Below are positions 1 through 6,541 of a stretch of DNA of 7,123 nucleotides, one piece after another. Origin of the DNA: Komagataeibacter kakiaceti JCM 25156 (GTDB lineage: Bacteria > Pseudomonadota > Alphaproteobacteria > Acetobacterales > Acetobacteraceae); the NCBI RefSeq assembly GCF_000613305.1, contig NZ_BAIO01000097.1:1-7123 (forward strand), written 5' to 3'. The notes below the pieces were generated by a model. That model searched no databases, was not told where the DNA came from, and worked only from the letters and a program-made list of their open reading frames with translations. Each line of letters opens with the position of its first letter. Within the stretch, counting starts at the first letter, position 1. The position numbers and the translations under genes were made by a program.

Positions 1-1432
1 GCCAAGCGGGGTGCCGCTTTATCCGTCCGCCGGTCTGGCGACCCAGAGCATCGCCCCGGTCAGCAGCCCCGGTGACAACAGGTCGTTCCACAAGATCGAG
101 CTCGACGCGCTCAGCGCGCATGAAGGGCCGTCCGCCCTGCTGCCCGCCTGGATCGACGCCCTGCATGACAGTGACCTGGAGGATCCGTACTACGTGCCCA
201 CGGCGGGAAGCGGCCATCTGGTCCCGCAGCTCAATCCGCTGCGCAAGACGCTGCTCGACCACGGGGTAAGCTTCGCCTTCACCTACAAGGGCGAAGCCAT
301 GGGCGTGATCAATGGCGGCGTGGAACGCGGCATGAGCTATGTGCACGAACTGACGGCGCAGGTGAACTTCGACCTTGAAAAAATGGCGGGCATAACCGGC
401 TGGTCGGTCCATACGCTGGTGATGGAACGCGCGGGCCACGCGGTCAGCCACGACCGGGTGGGGGAATATTATGTCAACCTGCAGGAAGTTTATGGCCTGT
501 CGGGCAATGTGGTCGCGCATCTGGTGGATTTCTATGCGGAAAAGAAACTGCTGAATAACCAGATGGACATCACCTTCGGCCGCATGGCGCTGACGCATGT
601 CTTCGCCACGTCACCGCTGCTGTGTTCGTTCATGGTCACCTGTTCGGCGCCCGTGGCGCTGAAGCTGGACCCCGGTTTCAGCGTGTACCCGAAAGCGACG
701 TGGGGCAGCCGCATCCGCATGCGCCCGACGCGCGATACGGCCATCCAGTTCGGGGCCTATTCCGTCAACGCGCTGTCAGACAACCCCAGCGGCTGGGCAT
801 GGGGCAGTGAAAAGGCGACCGGCCTCATGCTGCCCATCGAGTTTACGTGGCAGCCCTTCCTGACCCGTAACCGCCTGCCGGGGCATTACGTGGTGGGCTA
901 CGCGCATGACACGACACGCTACCCCGACGAGATCGGCATCGGCCTGCCCGCCGCCCTTGTGCCCGCCGCCGGGCGCCAGCGCTCCGCGCCCATGGACATG
1001 TTCTGGTTCGAAGGGGACCAGATGGTCTACCGCCGGGGCGGACGTAACCAGATGGCGGGCGGATACCTGATGGCGGGCTATATCCACAACACCCCGCATG
1101 TCACCTCCATCTCGGATCAGCCTATGGGGGGCTGTCCTTCGCCGGGGTGATTCCATCGCGCGTGACCGACCGGCTGGGCATCATGTATTCGTGGTATCAT
1201 GTCAGTGACCGCAAGGCCGCCGCAGATCCTGCGCTATGACGCCGGGTACTCGCTGGGCACGTCCGTGCGCGGGCCACAGACGAACTCCCACATCATAGAA
1301 GCCTATTACGCCATTGACGCCACACCCGGCATACTGGTGCAGCCTGAATTCGAATACATGATCCATCCCGGTGAAACCCGGCATATTCCCGATGCGGCGC
1401 TGGTCGGGCTGAAGCTGATCGCCAATCTCTGA
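1..1432 (+). pseudogene. OprB-family carbohydrate porin, 5'-truncated by window edge, two frameshifts
   Basis: Outer-membrane beta-barrel porin of the OprB (carbohydrate-selective) family, which lets sugars diffuse into the periplasm. The frame is open from base 2, so the signal peptide and start lie upstream of the window. Reading from base 2 gives a porin-like sequence (NPLRKTLLDHGVSFAFTYKG, later AWGSEKATGLMLPIEFTWQP) that hits a TGA at 1148-1150. Porin sequence continues without loss in another frame (LSFAGVIPSRVTDRLGIMYS, then WYHVSDRKAA) and returns to the first frame as ILRYDAGYSLGTS...GPQTNSHIIEAYY, ending at 1432 in GLKLIANL, a typical OprB C-terminus. The simplest repair is one missing G in the G run 1126-1131 and one extra base within about 1214-1225, for instance a C in GCCGCCGC, which restores SDRKAAQILRYD. 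The ATG at 1199 has no ribosome-binding site, so the 3' piece is not a separate gene. It is either a decaying paralogue or a sequencing/assembly error. The family call is firm; pseudogene status is less so. Confidence 0.8.
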
Positions 1433-1453
1433 CCCCTTCCCCCCTGCGTTCCG

Positions 1454-1490
1454 GCCGCCCCGCGTTTTCACGATGCGGGGCGGCTTTTTT
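1454..1490 (+). terminator. Intrinsic terminator after the porin gene
   Basis: A perfect 10-bp GC-rich stem, GCCGCCCCGC (1454-1463) with GCGGGGCGGC (1475-1484), encloses an 11-nt loop. Six T residues (1485-1490) follow at once. It lies 21 nt after the porin stop and should separate the porin transcript from the iron-uptake operon. There is no A-run on the left side, so it looks one-directional. Confidence 0.93.
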
Positions 1491-1519
1491 ATGTACGGGA
1501 GACTGTGCGAATGAGAATT

Positions 1520-1543
1520 TGTTGCATTTAAGTTACAGCAACA
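1520..1543. repeat. Inverted repeat TGTTGC...GCAACA in the receptor promoter region
   Basis: TGTTGC (1520-1525) and GCAACA (1538-1543) form a 6-bp inverted repeat with a 12-nt spacer. The same core recurs as a perfect palindrome, GTTGCAAC (1614-1621), just before the receptor start codon. It could be an operator for a second regulator or part of mRNA leader structure; chance is also possible because each arm is short. Confidence 0.35.
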
Positions 1544-1566
1544 CACAGAACCGCCTCGCCCATATT

Positions 1567-1585
1567 GCGAATGATTATCATAAAT
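1567..1585 (+). promoter_or_regulatory. Predicted Fur box upstream of the siderophore receptor
   Basis: By hand alignment the 19 bases match the classical Fur consensus GATAATGATAATCATTATC at 13 positions. The core ATGAT-T-ATCAT (1571-1581) is a perfect inverted repeat. It sits 37 nt before the receptor start codon, in an AT-richer stretch that contrasts with the GC-rich surroundings. Fur bound to Fe(II) would repress the receptor-dioxygenase operon when iron is plentiful. I could not pick convincing -35/-10 hexamers, so the exact promoter geometry is unknown. Confidence 0.7.
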
Positions 1586-1622
1586 TTTAGACATTCGATG
1601 CAATTGAGAGGCTGTTGCAACG

Positions 1623-4025
1623 ATGTCAGAAAAAACCATTCGCCACAAACTCAGGCCATTTTCGCTTTTGACCGCCAGCATGGCGCTGGCCTGCGTCACA
1701 TCCGGGGCACATGCGGCGCAGGATTCATCATCCACCGTTTCCCAGTCCGGCCAGGAAATCACGCCGCAGGAGAACGATACCGCCAGCCTGTCCGATCATG
1801 ATTCGGACCATTCGCATGACGTGACCCACGTCACCGCGTCCCCCATGAACGTGCTGCATGAATCCATCGGCCTGAGCCGCATGCCACAGGACGCCATGCA
1901 CACGCCCCAGAACGTGAACGTGGTGCCGCAGGTGCTGATGCAGCAGCAGAATGTCAAATCCCTCGATGAAGCGCTGAAGAACGTGCCCGGCATCACCGCA
2001 TCGGTGGGCGAAGGCGAAGGTGGCATGGCGGGCGACCAGTTCCTGATCCGTGGCTTCGCGGCCCAGAATGACATTTATGAAAACGGATTGCGCGATTTTG
2101 GCGTCTATACCCGTGACAGCTTCGATTACGACCATGTTTCGGTCATCAAGGGGCCATCATCGGAAGTTTTCGGTAACGGCACCACGGGCGGCGCGATCAA
2201 TATCGTGACCAAGACCCCTCATCTTGGCAACAGCTACCAGGCCAGCTTTTCGGGCGGCAGCGGGTCGTACTATCGCGGCACGCTGGATGTGAACCAGCAG
2301 CTTACCGACACCATCGCCTTCCGCCTGTCGGGCATGGGCAATGAAAACGATGTGGTGGGGCGTGACCGCATCTATTCCCACCGCTGGGGCATCGCGCCAT
2401 CGCTTGCGTTCGGGCTGGGCAGGAAGGTCTCGTTCGTTCTGGAATATTTCCACCAGAACGACAACCGCATTCCGGATTACGGCGTGCCGGTCGTCTATGC
2501 CCCGGGTTCCGCCATCGGTCGGCCGGTTACGGAATACGGCGTCAGGCGCACCAACTGGTACGGCACCACCTATGACCAGGACAACACCAGCGATGACATG
2601 ATTACCGGACGACTGACGGCGAAGGTCAGCCCCATCCTGACATTGTACAACGACATGCGCGGCGGGATCTATCACCGGTATTTCTCCGCCTCGCAGGAAG
2701 CATGCTCCAACATGACGCCGGGTACGGCGGCCTATAACAACAATGTCATCAACGGCTCGGCCCCGTCCGCCACCTGCCAGTCGGACTTCTTCTCCACCGA
2801 TCCGGCCAGCGCGCAGGTGGCGCGCAATGGCGGCGTGGGCGGCCCGGAACCCTACAGGCAGAGCGACTGGTCCATTCAGGACGTGTTCTCGGGCATCGCC
2901 CATCTCAAAACAGGGCGTTTCCGCCATGAAATCATCGGTGGTTTCGACATCGAATACGTCACCGACCACCGCCAGAATTACGCCTATGGCAGCAACCGCC
3001 CCAGCACCAGCCTGCTTGATCCCTCGCCCTACGTGCCGGGCCTGACACTGGGGAACTGCAGCCAGTACCCGGACCGTCTGGTCAATATCGGCAATGGCGT
3101 GGGCCGCAAGTGCTTCAAGGACAGCGATGCGCTGGATGTCGGGTTCTTCCTGTCGGACCAGGTGTGGCTGACCGATTACCTGTCGGTAAAGGCCGGTTTC
3201 CGCTGGGATAACTGGAACAGCCATTACAGCGCCACCGGCGGCAGCACCGCCACGCCCGATGTGCATTACGGACAGAACGAGACGACCATCAACCCCTCCG
3301 TCAGCATCATGTACACCCCGCGCAGCAACCTCATGGTGTATTTCAACTGGTCCCAGTCCACGACGCCGCTGAGCATGTACGTAACCAACAGCTCCGAACC
3401 CATGAACCGCACGAACCAGAGCGCCGGGCCAGAGCGCAGTTCGCTGTACGAAGTCGGGGCGAAATACAGCGCGTTTCACGATCGCGTCGGCTTTACCGCC
3501 GCGCTGTTCCGGCTGGAAAAGGGCAACGCGGTGCAGACCGACCCCACCACGGGCGACATCAGCGCCACCAGCGACCAGGAACGCAACCAGGGGCTTGAAC
3601 TCAGCGCATCGGGCACGCTGCTGCGCAACTGGATGTTCTACGGCACCTATGCGCTGTATGACCCGACCATTACCAGGGCGGGTTCCAGCACATCCAAGCA
3701 GGGCGGCCAGATCCAGTACGTGCCCCATAATCAGGCCACCGCGTGGACCAGCTACGAAATCGCGCCGCGCCAGCCATGGAACATGACCATAGGCGGCGGC
3801 ATAACATGGCGGCAGGGTGTATGGCTGGATCAGGCCAATACCGCGCGCGTGCCCGCCACGGTGGAATTCGACGCGATGGTCGCCCACCATTTCAACAACA
3901 ACTGGAAAGTGGCCATGAACGCCTATAACCTTGATAACCGGCTGAATTATGGCAGCCTGTTCTCCAACCGGGTCACACCTTCCATCGGGCGGTCGTTCCT
4001 GTTCAACGTCTCGGCACAGTACTGA
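1623..4025 (+). CDS. TonB-dependent siderophore receptor, Fiu/PiuA-like
   Basis: Outer-membrane receptor that binds a ferric siderophore, probably catecholate type by homology and context, and imports it using TonB-ExbBD energy. It is 800 aa, a usual length for the family (E. coli Fiu is about 760). The signal peptide is residues 1-31, with basic start KTIRHKLR, hydrophobic core FSLLTASMALACV and cleavage after AHA. A His/Asp-rich run (58-69) precedes a TonB-box-like DVTHVTA (66-72). The plug domain covers about 90-200, with NVKSLDEALKNVPGI, FLIRGF (140-145) and IKGPSSEVFGNGTTGGAINI (175-194). The barrel follows to the end and finishes in Tyr (NVSAQY) rather than the more usual Phe. Paired cysteines C361/C385 and C479/C497 sit in likely outer loops and may form disulfides. 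The start is chosen for the signal peptide and GAGAGG at 1606-1611, a somewhat long 11-nt spacing. It is the first gene of an operon with the PiuC-like gene and probably Fur-regulated. The exact ligand cannot be read from sequence. Confidence 0.93.
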   Translation: MSEKTIRHKLRPFSLLTASMALACVTSGAHAAQDSSSTVSQSGQEITPQENDTASLSDHDSDHSHDVTHVTASPMNVLHESIGLSRMPQDAMHTPQNVNVVPQVLMQQQNVKSLDEALKNVPGITASVGEGEGGMAGDQFLIRGFAAQNDIYENGLRDFGVYTRDSFDYDHVSVIKGPSSEVFGNGTTGGAINIVTKTPHLGNSYQASFSGGSGSYYRGTLDVNQQLTDTIAFRLSGMGNENDVVGRDRIYSHRWGIAPSLAFGLGRKVSFVLEYFHQNDNRIPDYGVPVVYAPGSAIGRPVTEYGVRRTNWYGTTYDQDNTSDDMITGRLTAKVSPILTLYNDMRGGIYHRYFSASQEACSNMTPGTAAYNNNVINGSAPSATCQSDFFSTDPASAQVARNGGVGGPEPYRQSDWSIQDVFSGIAHLKTGRFRHEIIGGFDIEYVTDHRQNYAYGSNRPSTSLLDPSPYVPGLTLGNCSQYPDRLVNIGNGVGRKCFKDSDALDVGFFLSDQVWLTDYLSVKAGFRWDNWNSHYSATGGSTATPDVHYGQNETTINPSVSIMYTPRSNLMVYFNWSQSTTPLSMYVTNSSEPMNRTNQSAGPERSSLYEVGAKYSAFHDRVGFTAALFRLEKGNAVQTDPTTGDISATSDQERNQGLELSASGTLLRNWMFYGTYALYDPTITRAGSSTSKQGGQIQYVPHNQATAWTSYEIAPRQPWNMTIGGGITWRQGVWLDQANTARVPATVEFDAMVAHHFNNNWKVAMNAYNLDNRLNYGSLFSNRVTPSIGRSFLFNVSAQY

Positions 4026-4059
4026 TCCCGCCACCCCACGCCAGCCAAGGCCATTTTCC

Positions 4060-4749
4060 ATGCTGCTGCATATTCCCGCCCTGCTTACCGCCGATGAACT
4101 CAGTCATTGCCGCGCCATCCTGAAAAGCGCGGAATGGACCGATGGCCGCGAGACGGCGGGGGAGCAGTCGGCCAAAAGCAAGAACAACCTGCAACTGCCC
4201 CGTGATTCGGAAGCCTGCCGGACACTGGGCGAACTGGTGCTGCGCGCGTTGGGGCGCAATACCCTGTTCAACAGCGCGGTGCTGCCATACCGGGTCAGCC
4301 CGCCCCTGTTCAACCGCTATGAAAACGGCATGAGCTTTGGCGCGCATGTGGACAACGCCATTCGCGGCATCCTCGCCGCAGGTGTTCACACCCGCATCCG
4401 CACCGATGTCTCCTCCACCCTGTTCTTCACCGACCCCGATGAATATGAAGGCGGGGAACTGACCATCCACACGAACGGCAACGAACAGGCCATCCGGCTG
4501 CCCGCGGGCGACATGGTGCTGTACCCCACCACGGCGCTGCACAGCGTAAGCCCGGTCACGCGCGGGAGCCGTCTGGCGGCCTTTTTCTGGTCGCAGTCCA
4601 TGATAGCGGAGGAAAGCCGCAGGCAGATCATGTTCGATCTGGACATGCAGGTCATGAGCCTGCGGGAACGGCTGGGAGATTTCGATCCCGCCGTGCTGTC
4701 ACTGACCAATATTTACCATAACCTCATGCGGCAATGGTGCGTGCTGTAA
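4060..4749 (+). CDS. piuC: PiuC/YbiX-type Fe(II)/2-oxoglutarate-dependent dioxygenase (PKHD hydroxylase)
   Basis: Cytoplasmic non-haem iron oxygenase of the YbiX/PiuC group, co-encoded with catecholate siderophore receptors in E. coli (fiu-ybiX) and Pseudomonas (piuA-piuC). Its physiological substrate is not established; roles in siderophore handling are proposed. It is 229 aa against about 225 for YbiX. The iron-binding facial triad is visible as H96 and D98 (FGAHVDN) and H161 (TALHSV). R171 (GSRLAAFF) is placed to bind the 2-oxoglutarate carboxylate, so the enzyme looks intact. The conserved early SKNNLQLP (40-47) and the C-terminal NIYHNLMRQW are also present. The start at 4060 is chosen because it gives the family N-terminus MLLHIPALL and has AAGG at 4047-4050, 9 nt upstream. 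The frame stays open back to 3949, but that part overlaps the receptor gene. The 34-nt gap after the receptor indicates co-transcription, presumably under the same Fur control. Confidence 0.93.
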   Translation: MLLHIPALLTADELSHCRAILKSAEWTDGRETAGEQSAKSKNNLQLPRDSEACRTLGELVLRALGRNTLFNSAVLPYRVSPPLFNRYENGMSFGAHVDNAIRGILAAGVHTRIRTDVSSTLFFTDPDEYEGGELTIHTNGNEQAIRLPAGDMVLYPTTALHSVSPVTRGSRLAAFFWSQSMIAEESRRQIMFDLDMQVMSLRERLGDFDPAVLSLTNIYHNLMRQWCVL

Positions 4750-4764
4750 CGGTTTATCTGGTAC

Positions 4765-4789
4765 CCGAAAGGAAATATTTCGGCCTTTC
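4765..4789 (+). terminator. Possible weak terminator with two overlapping hairpins after piuC
   Basis: Two mutually exclusive 6-bp stems share the same left arm region: CCGAAA (4765-4770) with TTTCGG (4778-4783), and GAAAGG (4767-4772) with CCTTTC (4784-4789). The downstream T-tract is poor (TTTT at 4796-4799 after an AT-rich stretch). It lies 15 nt after the dioxygenase stop, where the operon's end is expected. The structure is visible but the function is uncertain. Confidence 0.35.
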
Positions 4790-4972
4790 CCGATATTTTA
4801 CGTGCTATTTGCGTTCAATGTGTATAGAAAGGCTCCCACGGCTGGACTTTTCAGCTACGGACAAGATTTCAAAGCAGCCTCTTCACGCGGCCTTCTGGCA
4901 TCCCCGATAAAACGAAAAGTCTTGATCCCACGCATGTTCGTGTGGGGTGCCGGTTATTCAAGGAGGCCAGAT
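4790..4972 (+). promoter_or_regulatory. Long leader region of the cold-shock gene with a start-proximal hairpin
   Basis: About 180 nt separate the end of the iron operon from the csp start codon, room for a long 5' leader such as that of E. coli cspA. A 7-bp hairpin, CCCACGC (4927-4933) with GTGTGGG (4940-4946, one G-U pair), ends 13 nt before the Shine-Dalgarno sequence. A smaller one is GCTG (4841-4844) with CAGC (4852-4855). A TATAGA at 4823-4828 could serve as a -10, but no well-spaced -35 accompanies it. The csp reading frame stays open through this region from 4802, yet the translation resembles no csp extension, so I treat it as untranslated. Confidence 0.35.
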
Positions 4973-5179
4973 ATGGCCGCAGGAACAGTTAAATGGTTCA
5001 ACGCCCAGAAGGGCTTTGGATTTATCCAGCCTGAAGACGGAAGCGCCGATGCTTTCGTCCACATCTCCGCAGTCGAGCAGGCTGGCCAGCAGACCCTGTC
5101 CGAAGGGCAGGCCGTGACGTATGATCTCGAAAGAGGCCGTAACGGCAAGTCTTCTGCGGTCAATCTCCGGATTGGCTGA
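4973..5179 (+). CDS. CspA-family cold-shock protein
   Basis: Small single-domain OB-fold protein of 68 aa that binds single-stranded RNA or DNA and melts RNA secondary structure, acting as an RNA chaperone in the cytoplasm. The RNP1 motif KGFGFIQ (13-19) and RNP2 motif AFVHISA (28-34) are both intact, after the typical opening MAAGTVKWFNAQ. The start is fixed by a strong Shine-Dalgarno AAGGAGG (4960-4966) six bases before ATG; the in-frame extension upstream to 4802 has no such support. It stands alone between a possible weak terminator and a strong one, so it should be monocistronic. Alphaproteobacterial genomes usually carry several csp paralogues, and not all are cold-induced. Which paralogue this is, and whether it responds to cold, cannot be told from sequence. 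Confidence 0.96.
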   Translation: MAAGTVKWFNAQKGFGFIQPEDGSADAFVHISAVEQAGQQTLSEGQAVTYDLERGRNGKSSAVNLRIG

Positions 5180-5185
5180 TGATTT

Positions 5186-5214
5186 CGGCAGGAACTCCGG
5201 TTCCTGCCGTTTTT
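5186..5214 (+). terminator. Intrinsic terminator of the cold-shock gene
   Basis: A perfect 10-bp stem, CGGCAGGAAC (5186-5195) with GTTCCTGCCG (5200-5209), closes a 4-nt loop TCCG. Five T residues (5210-5214) follow. It begins 7 nt after the csp stop codon. Confidence 0.95.
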
Positions 5215-5254
5215 GTTTCTGGAACCAGCTTCCTTTCCCCTACCCGATGGTCCC

Positions 5255-5599
5255 ATGCCAGACAGGCCGCGCCATAGGGGCATGCGCCCGTTTCTCGCGT
5301 TGATCCTGCTCTGCCTCCCGCATGTTCCGGCCGGGGCGCAGACCCCCGGCGGCTGGAACGGCAGCGTGGTCATTCCCCCCGCACCAACCTTCTCTCCCAT
5401 CATTCCGCATTTTGCGCCCCTGCCCGTTGGCAGCACCCCCACGGCCCCATCCTGGCCATGGGAAAACAGTTCCGCCATTCCCCCGGATATGAACGCGCGC
5501 GAATCCCTGTCACCCGACCGCTATCAGCGTGACTGGTCCGCCTTCCGGCAACATGAACGCCAGGCGTTCAGAAACAGATCCCCCGACAGCCCGCCATAG
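5255..5599 (+). CDS. Small proline-rich secreted protein, family not recognised
   Basis: I do not recognise this protein. From the ATG at 5255 it is 114 aa; from the ATG at 5282 it is 105 aa. An export signal is visible: basic RPRHRGMR, then FLALILLCLPHV, with a signal peptidase I-like site AGA-Q (QTPGGW following). The cysteine lacks a proper lipobox, so a lipoprotein is unlikely. By hand count the mature part has 17 prolines in 86 residues (IPPAP, IPHFAPLP, TAPSWPW), and the tail is charged (DRYQRDWSAFRQHERQ). Codon use is GC-rich at third positions like the neighbours, which supports real coding. Neither ATG has a convincing ribosome-binding site: AGGGG at 5276-5280 is only one base from the second. 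A TTG at 5213 lies inside the csp terminator and is unlikely. Location is presumably periplasm or envelope. It converges on the LysR gene with a 39-nt gap. Confidence 0.55.
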   Translation: MPDRPRHRGMRPFLALILLCLPHVPAGAQTPGGWNGSVVIPPAPTFSPIIPHFAPLPVGSTPTAPSWPWENSSAIPPDMNARESLSPDRYQRDWSAFRQHERQAFRNRSPDSPP

Positions 5600-5638
5600 G
5601 CGCGCACTCCGGATGAAGCTTTTTTTCCAGACAGCCTC

Positions 5639-6541
5639 TCAGCCAATGGTGAACACATCGCGCATGTGCAGGCCCATGGCCGTGTTCCATATGCGTGTTG
5701 ACAGCGCCGTGGGGAGTGAGGCCGTAAGCCGCACCAGCCCCACTTCGGGCGCCGTGCACGGGCCAAGCGGGCGCACCTGCAGGTGGGCGTGCCCGGTATG
5801 GGTCGGCAGCGCTGCGACCGGCAGGATGCTGGCCAGACGCCCGGCCAGCAGTTCGCCATACAGCACTTCCAGCGAATTGGTTTCCAGCACCACGCCAGGC
5901 ATGACCCCCGCCCCGCGAAAGGCGGCATCGACAATCTGGCGCGAGCGCATTTCCGGCTCCAGCAGGCACAGCGGCAGATCGGCCAGCGTGGTCCAGTCCT
6001 GCCGTCCCGGCGGCAGGATCAGCGGCTCGACCGCGACGAGGACGTGCTGCTCGGTATAGAGCGGTAACGTGTCAAAGGGGCTGTCATCGGGTATCTGGTC
6101 CAGATAGACCAGACCGAGATCGAGCTGCTGCTGGCGCAGGCGGTGAATGGTGTCGGCGCTGGAACCCATGCGCACCTGCAGGTGCAGGCCGGGCACCGCC
6201 GTACGAAAACTTTCAAGCAGCAGCGGAATGGTCTGCATCGCGGGTGGCATGAGACCGATGGACAGCGTGCCGCCCGCGATTTCCTGCGCGAAGGCGGCTT
6301 CCTGCCGCAGCCCGTCAAGCGCCGCCAGCGTCTGGCGCGCCCACTCGAGAACACGCCTGCCTTCATCCGTCAGGCCGTTGAACCGGCGCGTACGCCGGAT
6401 GATGGTAATGCCCAGTTCCGCTTCCATCTGGCGTATCGCCGCCGAAAGCGCGGGCTGGGACACGCCGCAGCTTTCCGCCGCGCGGGAAAAATGCCGGTAA
6501 CGATCCAGTGCTATGAGATATGTCAACTGCCGCAGAAACAC
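5639..6541 (-). CDS. LysR-type transcriptional regulator
   Basis: DNA-binding regulator of the LysR family, 300 aa, a standard length. The N-terminal winged helix-turn-helix spans about residues 1-60; HFSRAAESCGVSQPALSAAI (17-36) is the helix-turn-helix. A linker helix follows (about 65-88), then a periplasmic-binding-protein-like effector domain from about 90 (GTLSIGLMPPAMQTIPLLLE) to the end. The start is GTG (6541-6539), giving the canonical MFLRQLTYLIAL opening; a plausible Shine-Dalgarno, AGGGCGG on the minus strand, covers 6555-6549, seven bases upstream. The N-terminus resembles OxyR, but the residues around the OxyR redox cysteines (199/208) read LEPEMRSRQIVDAAFRGAG with no cysteine, so it is not a peroxide sensor of that kind. 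Effector and targets are unknown. It lies 97 nt downstream of the flavodoxin-fold gene on the same strand, so the two may share a transcript. Confidence 0.93.
   Translation of the reverse strand: MFLRQLTYLIALDRYRHFSRAAESCGVSQPALSAAIRQMEAELGITIIRRTRRFNGLTDEGRRVLEWARQTLAALDGLRQEAAFAQEIAGGTLSIGLMPPAMQTIPLLLESFRTAVPGLHLQVRMGSSADTIHRLRQQQLDLGLVYLDQIPDDSPFDTLPLYTEQHVLVAVEPLILPPGRQDWTTLADLPLCLLEPEMRSRQIVDAAFRGAGVMPGVVLETNSLEVLYGELLAGRLASILPVAALPTHTGHAHLQVRPLGPCTAPEVGLVRLTASLPTALSTRIWNTAMGLHMRDVFTIG

Noticed and set aside
1199..1432. A separate 77-residue small protein starting at the ATG at 1199
   Set aside because: Its sequence is the continuation of the OprB porin C-terminus after the second frameshift, and no ribosome-binding site precedes it.
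1202..1762. A 186-codon minus-strand open frame spanning the porin end, terminator and Fur box
   Set aside because: It crosses the terminator and promoter region of the plus-strand genes and its translation shows no family features.
2157..4061. A 634-codon open frame on the minus strand opposite the siderophore receptor
   Set aside because: The receptor on the plus strand is unmistakable. In GC-rich genes the antisense frame often lacks stops, and this translation is rich in V, A, G, R and H with no domain I recognise.
4802..4972. A possible 57-residue N-terminal extension of the cold-shock protein
   Set aside because: It lacks a ribosome-binding site, is not like any csp N-terminus, and the ATG at 4973 has a strong, well-placed AAGGAGG.
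1606..5640. GAGAGGCTGT at 1606-1615 and its inverted copy at 5631-5640, resembling insertion-sequence ends
   Set aside because: A 10-base match in inverted orientation is expected many times by chance in 7 kb. There is no transposase, no target duplication, and the intervening genes are ordinary. The first copy is part of the receptor's ribosome-binding region.
5639..6541. Identification of the LysR regulator as OxyR
   Set aside because: The N-terminus is similar and shares a cysteine in the helix-turn-helix, but the redox-active cysteine pair in the effector domain is absent.
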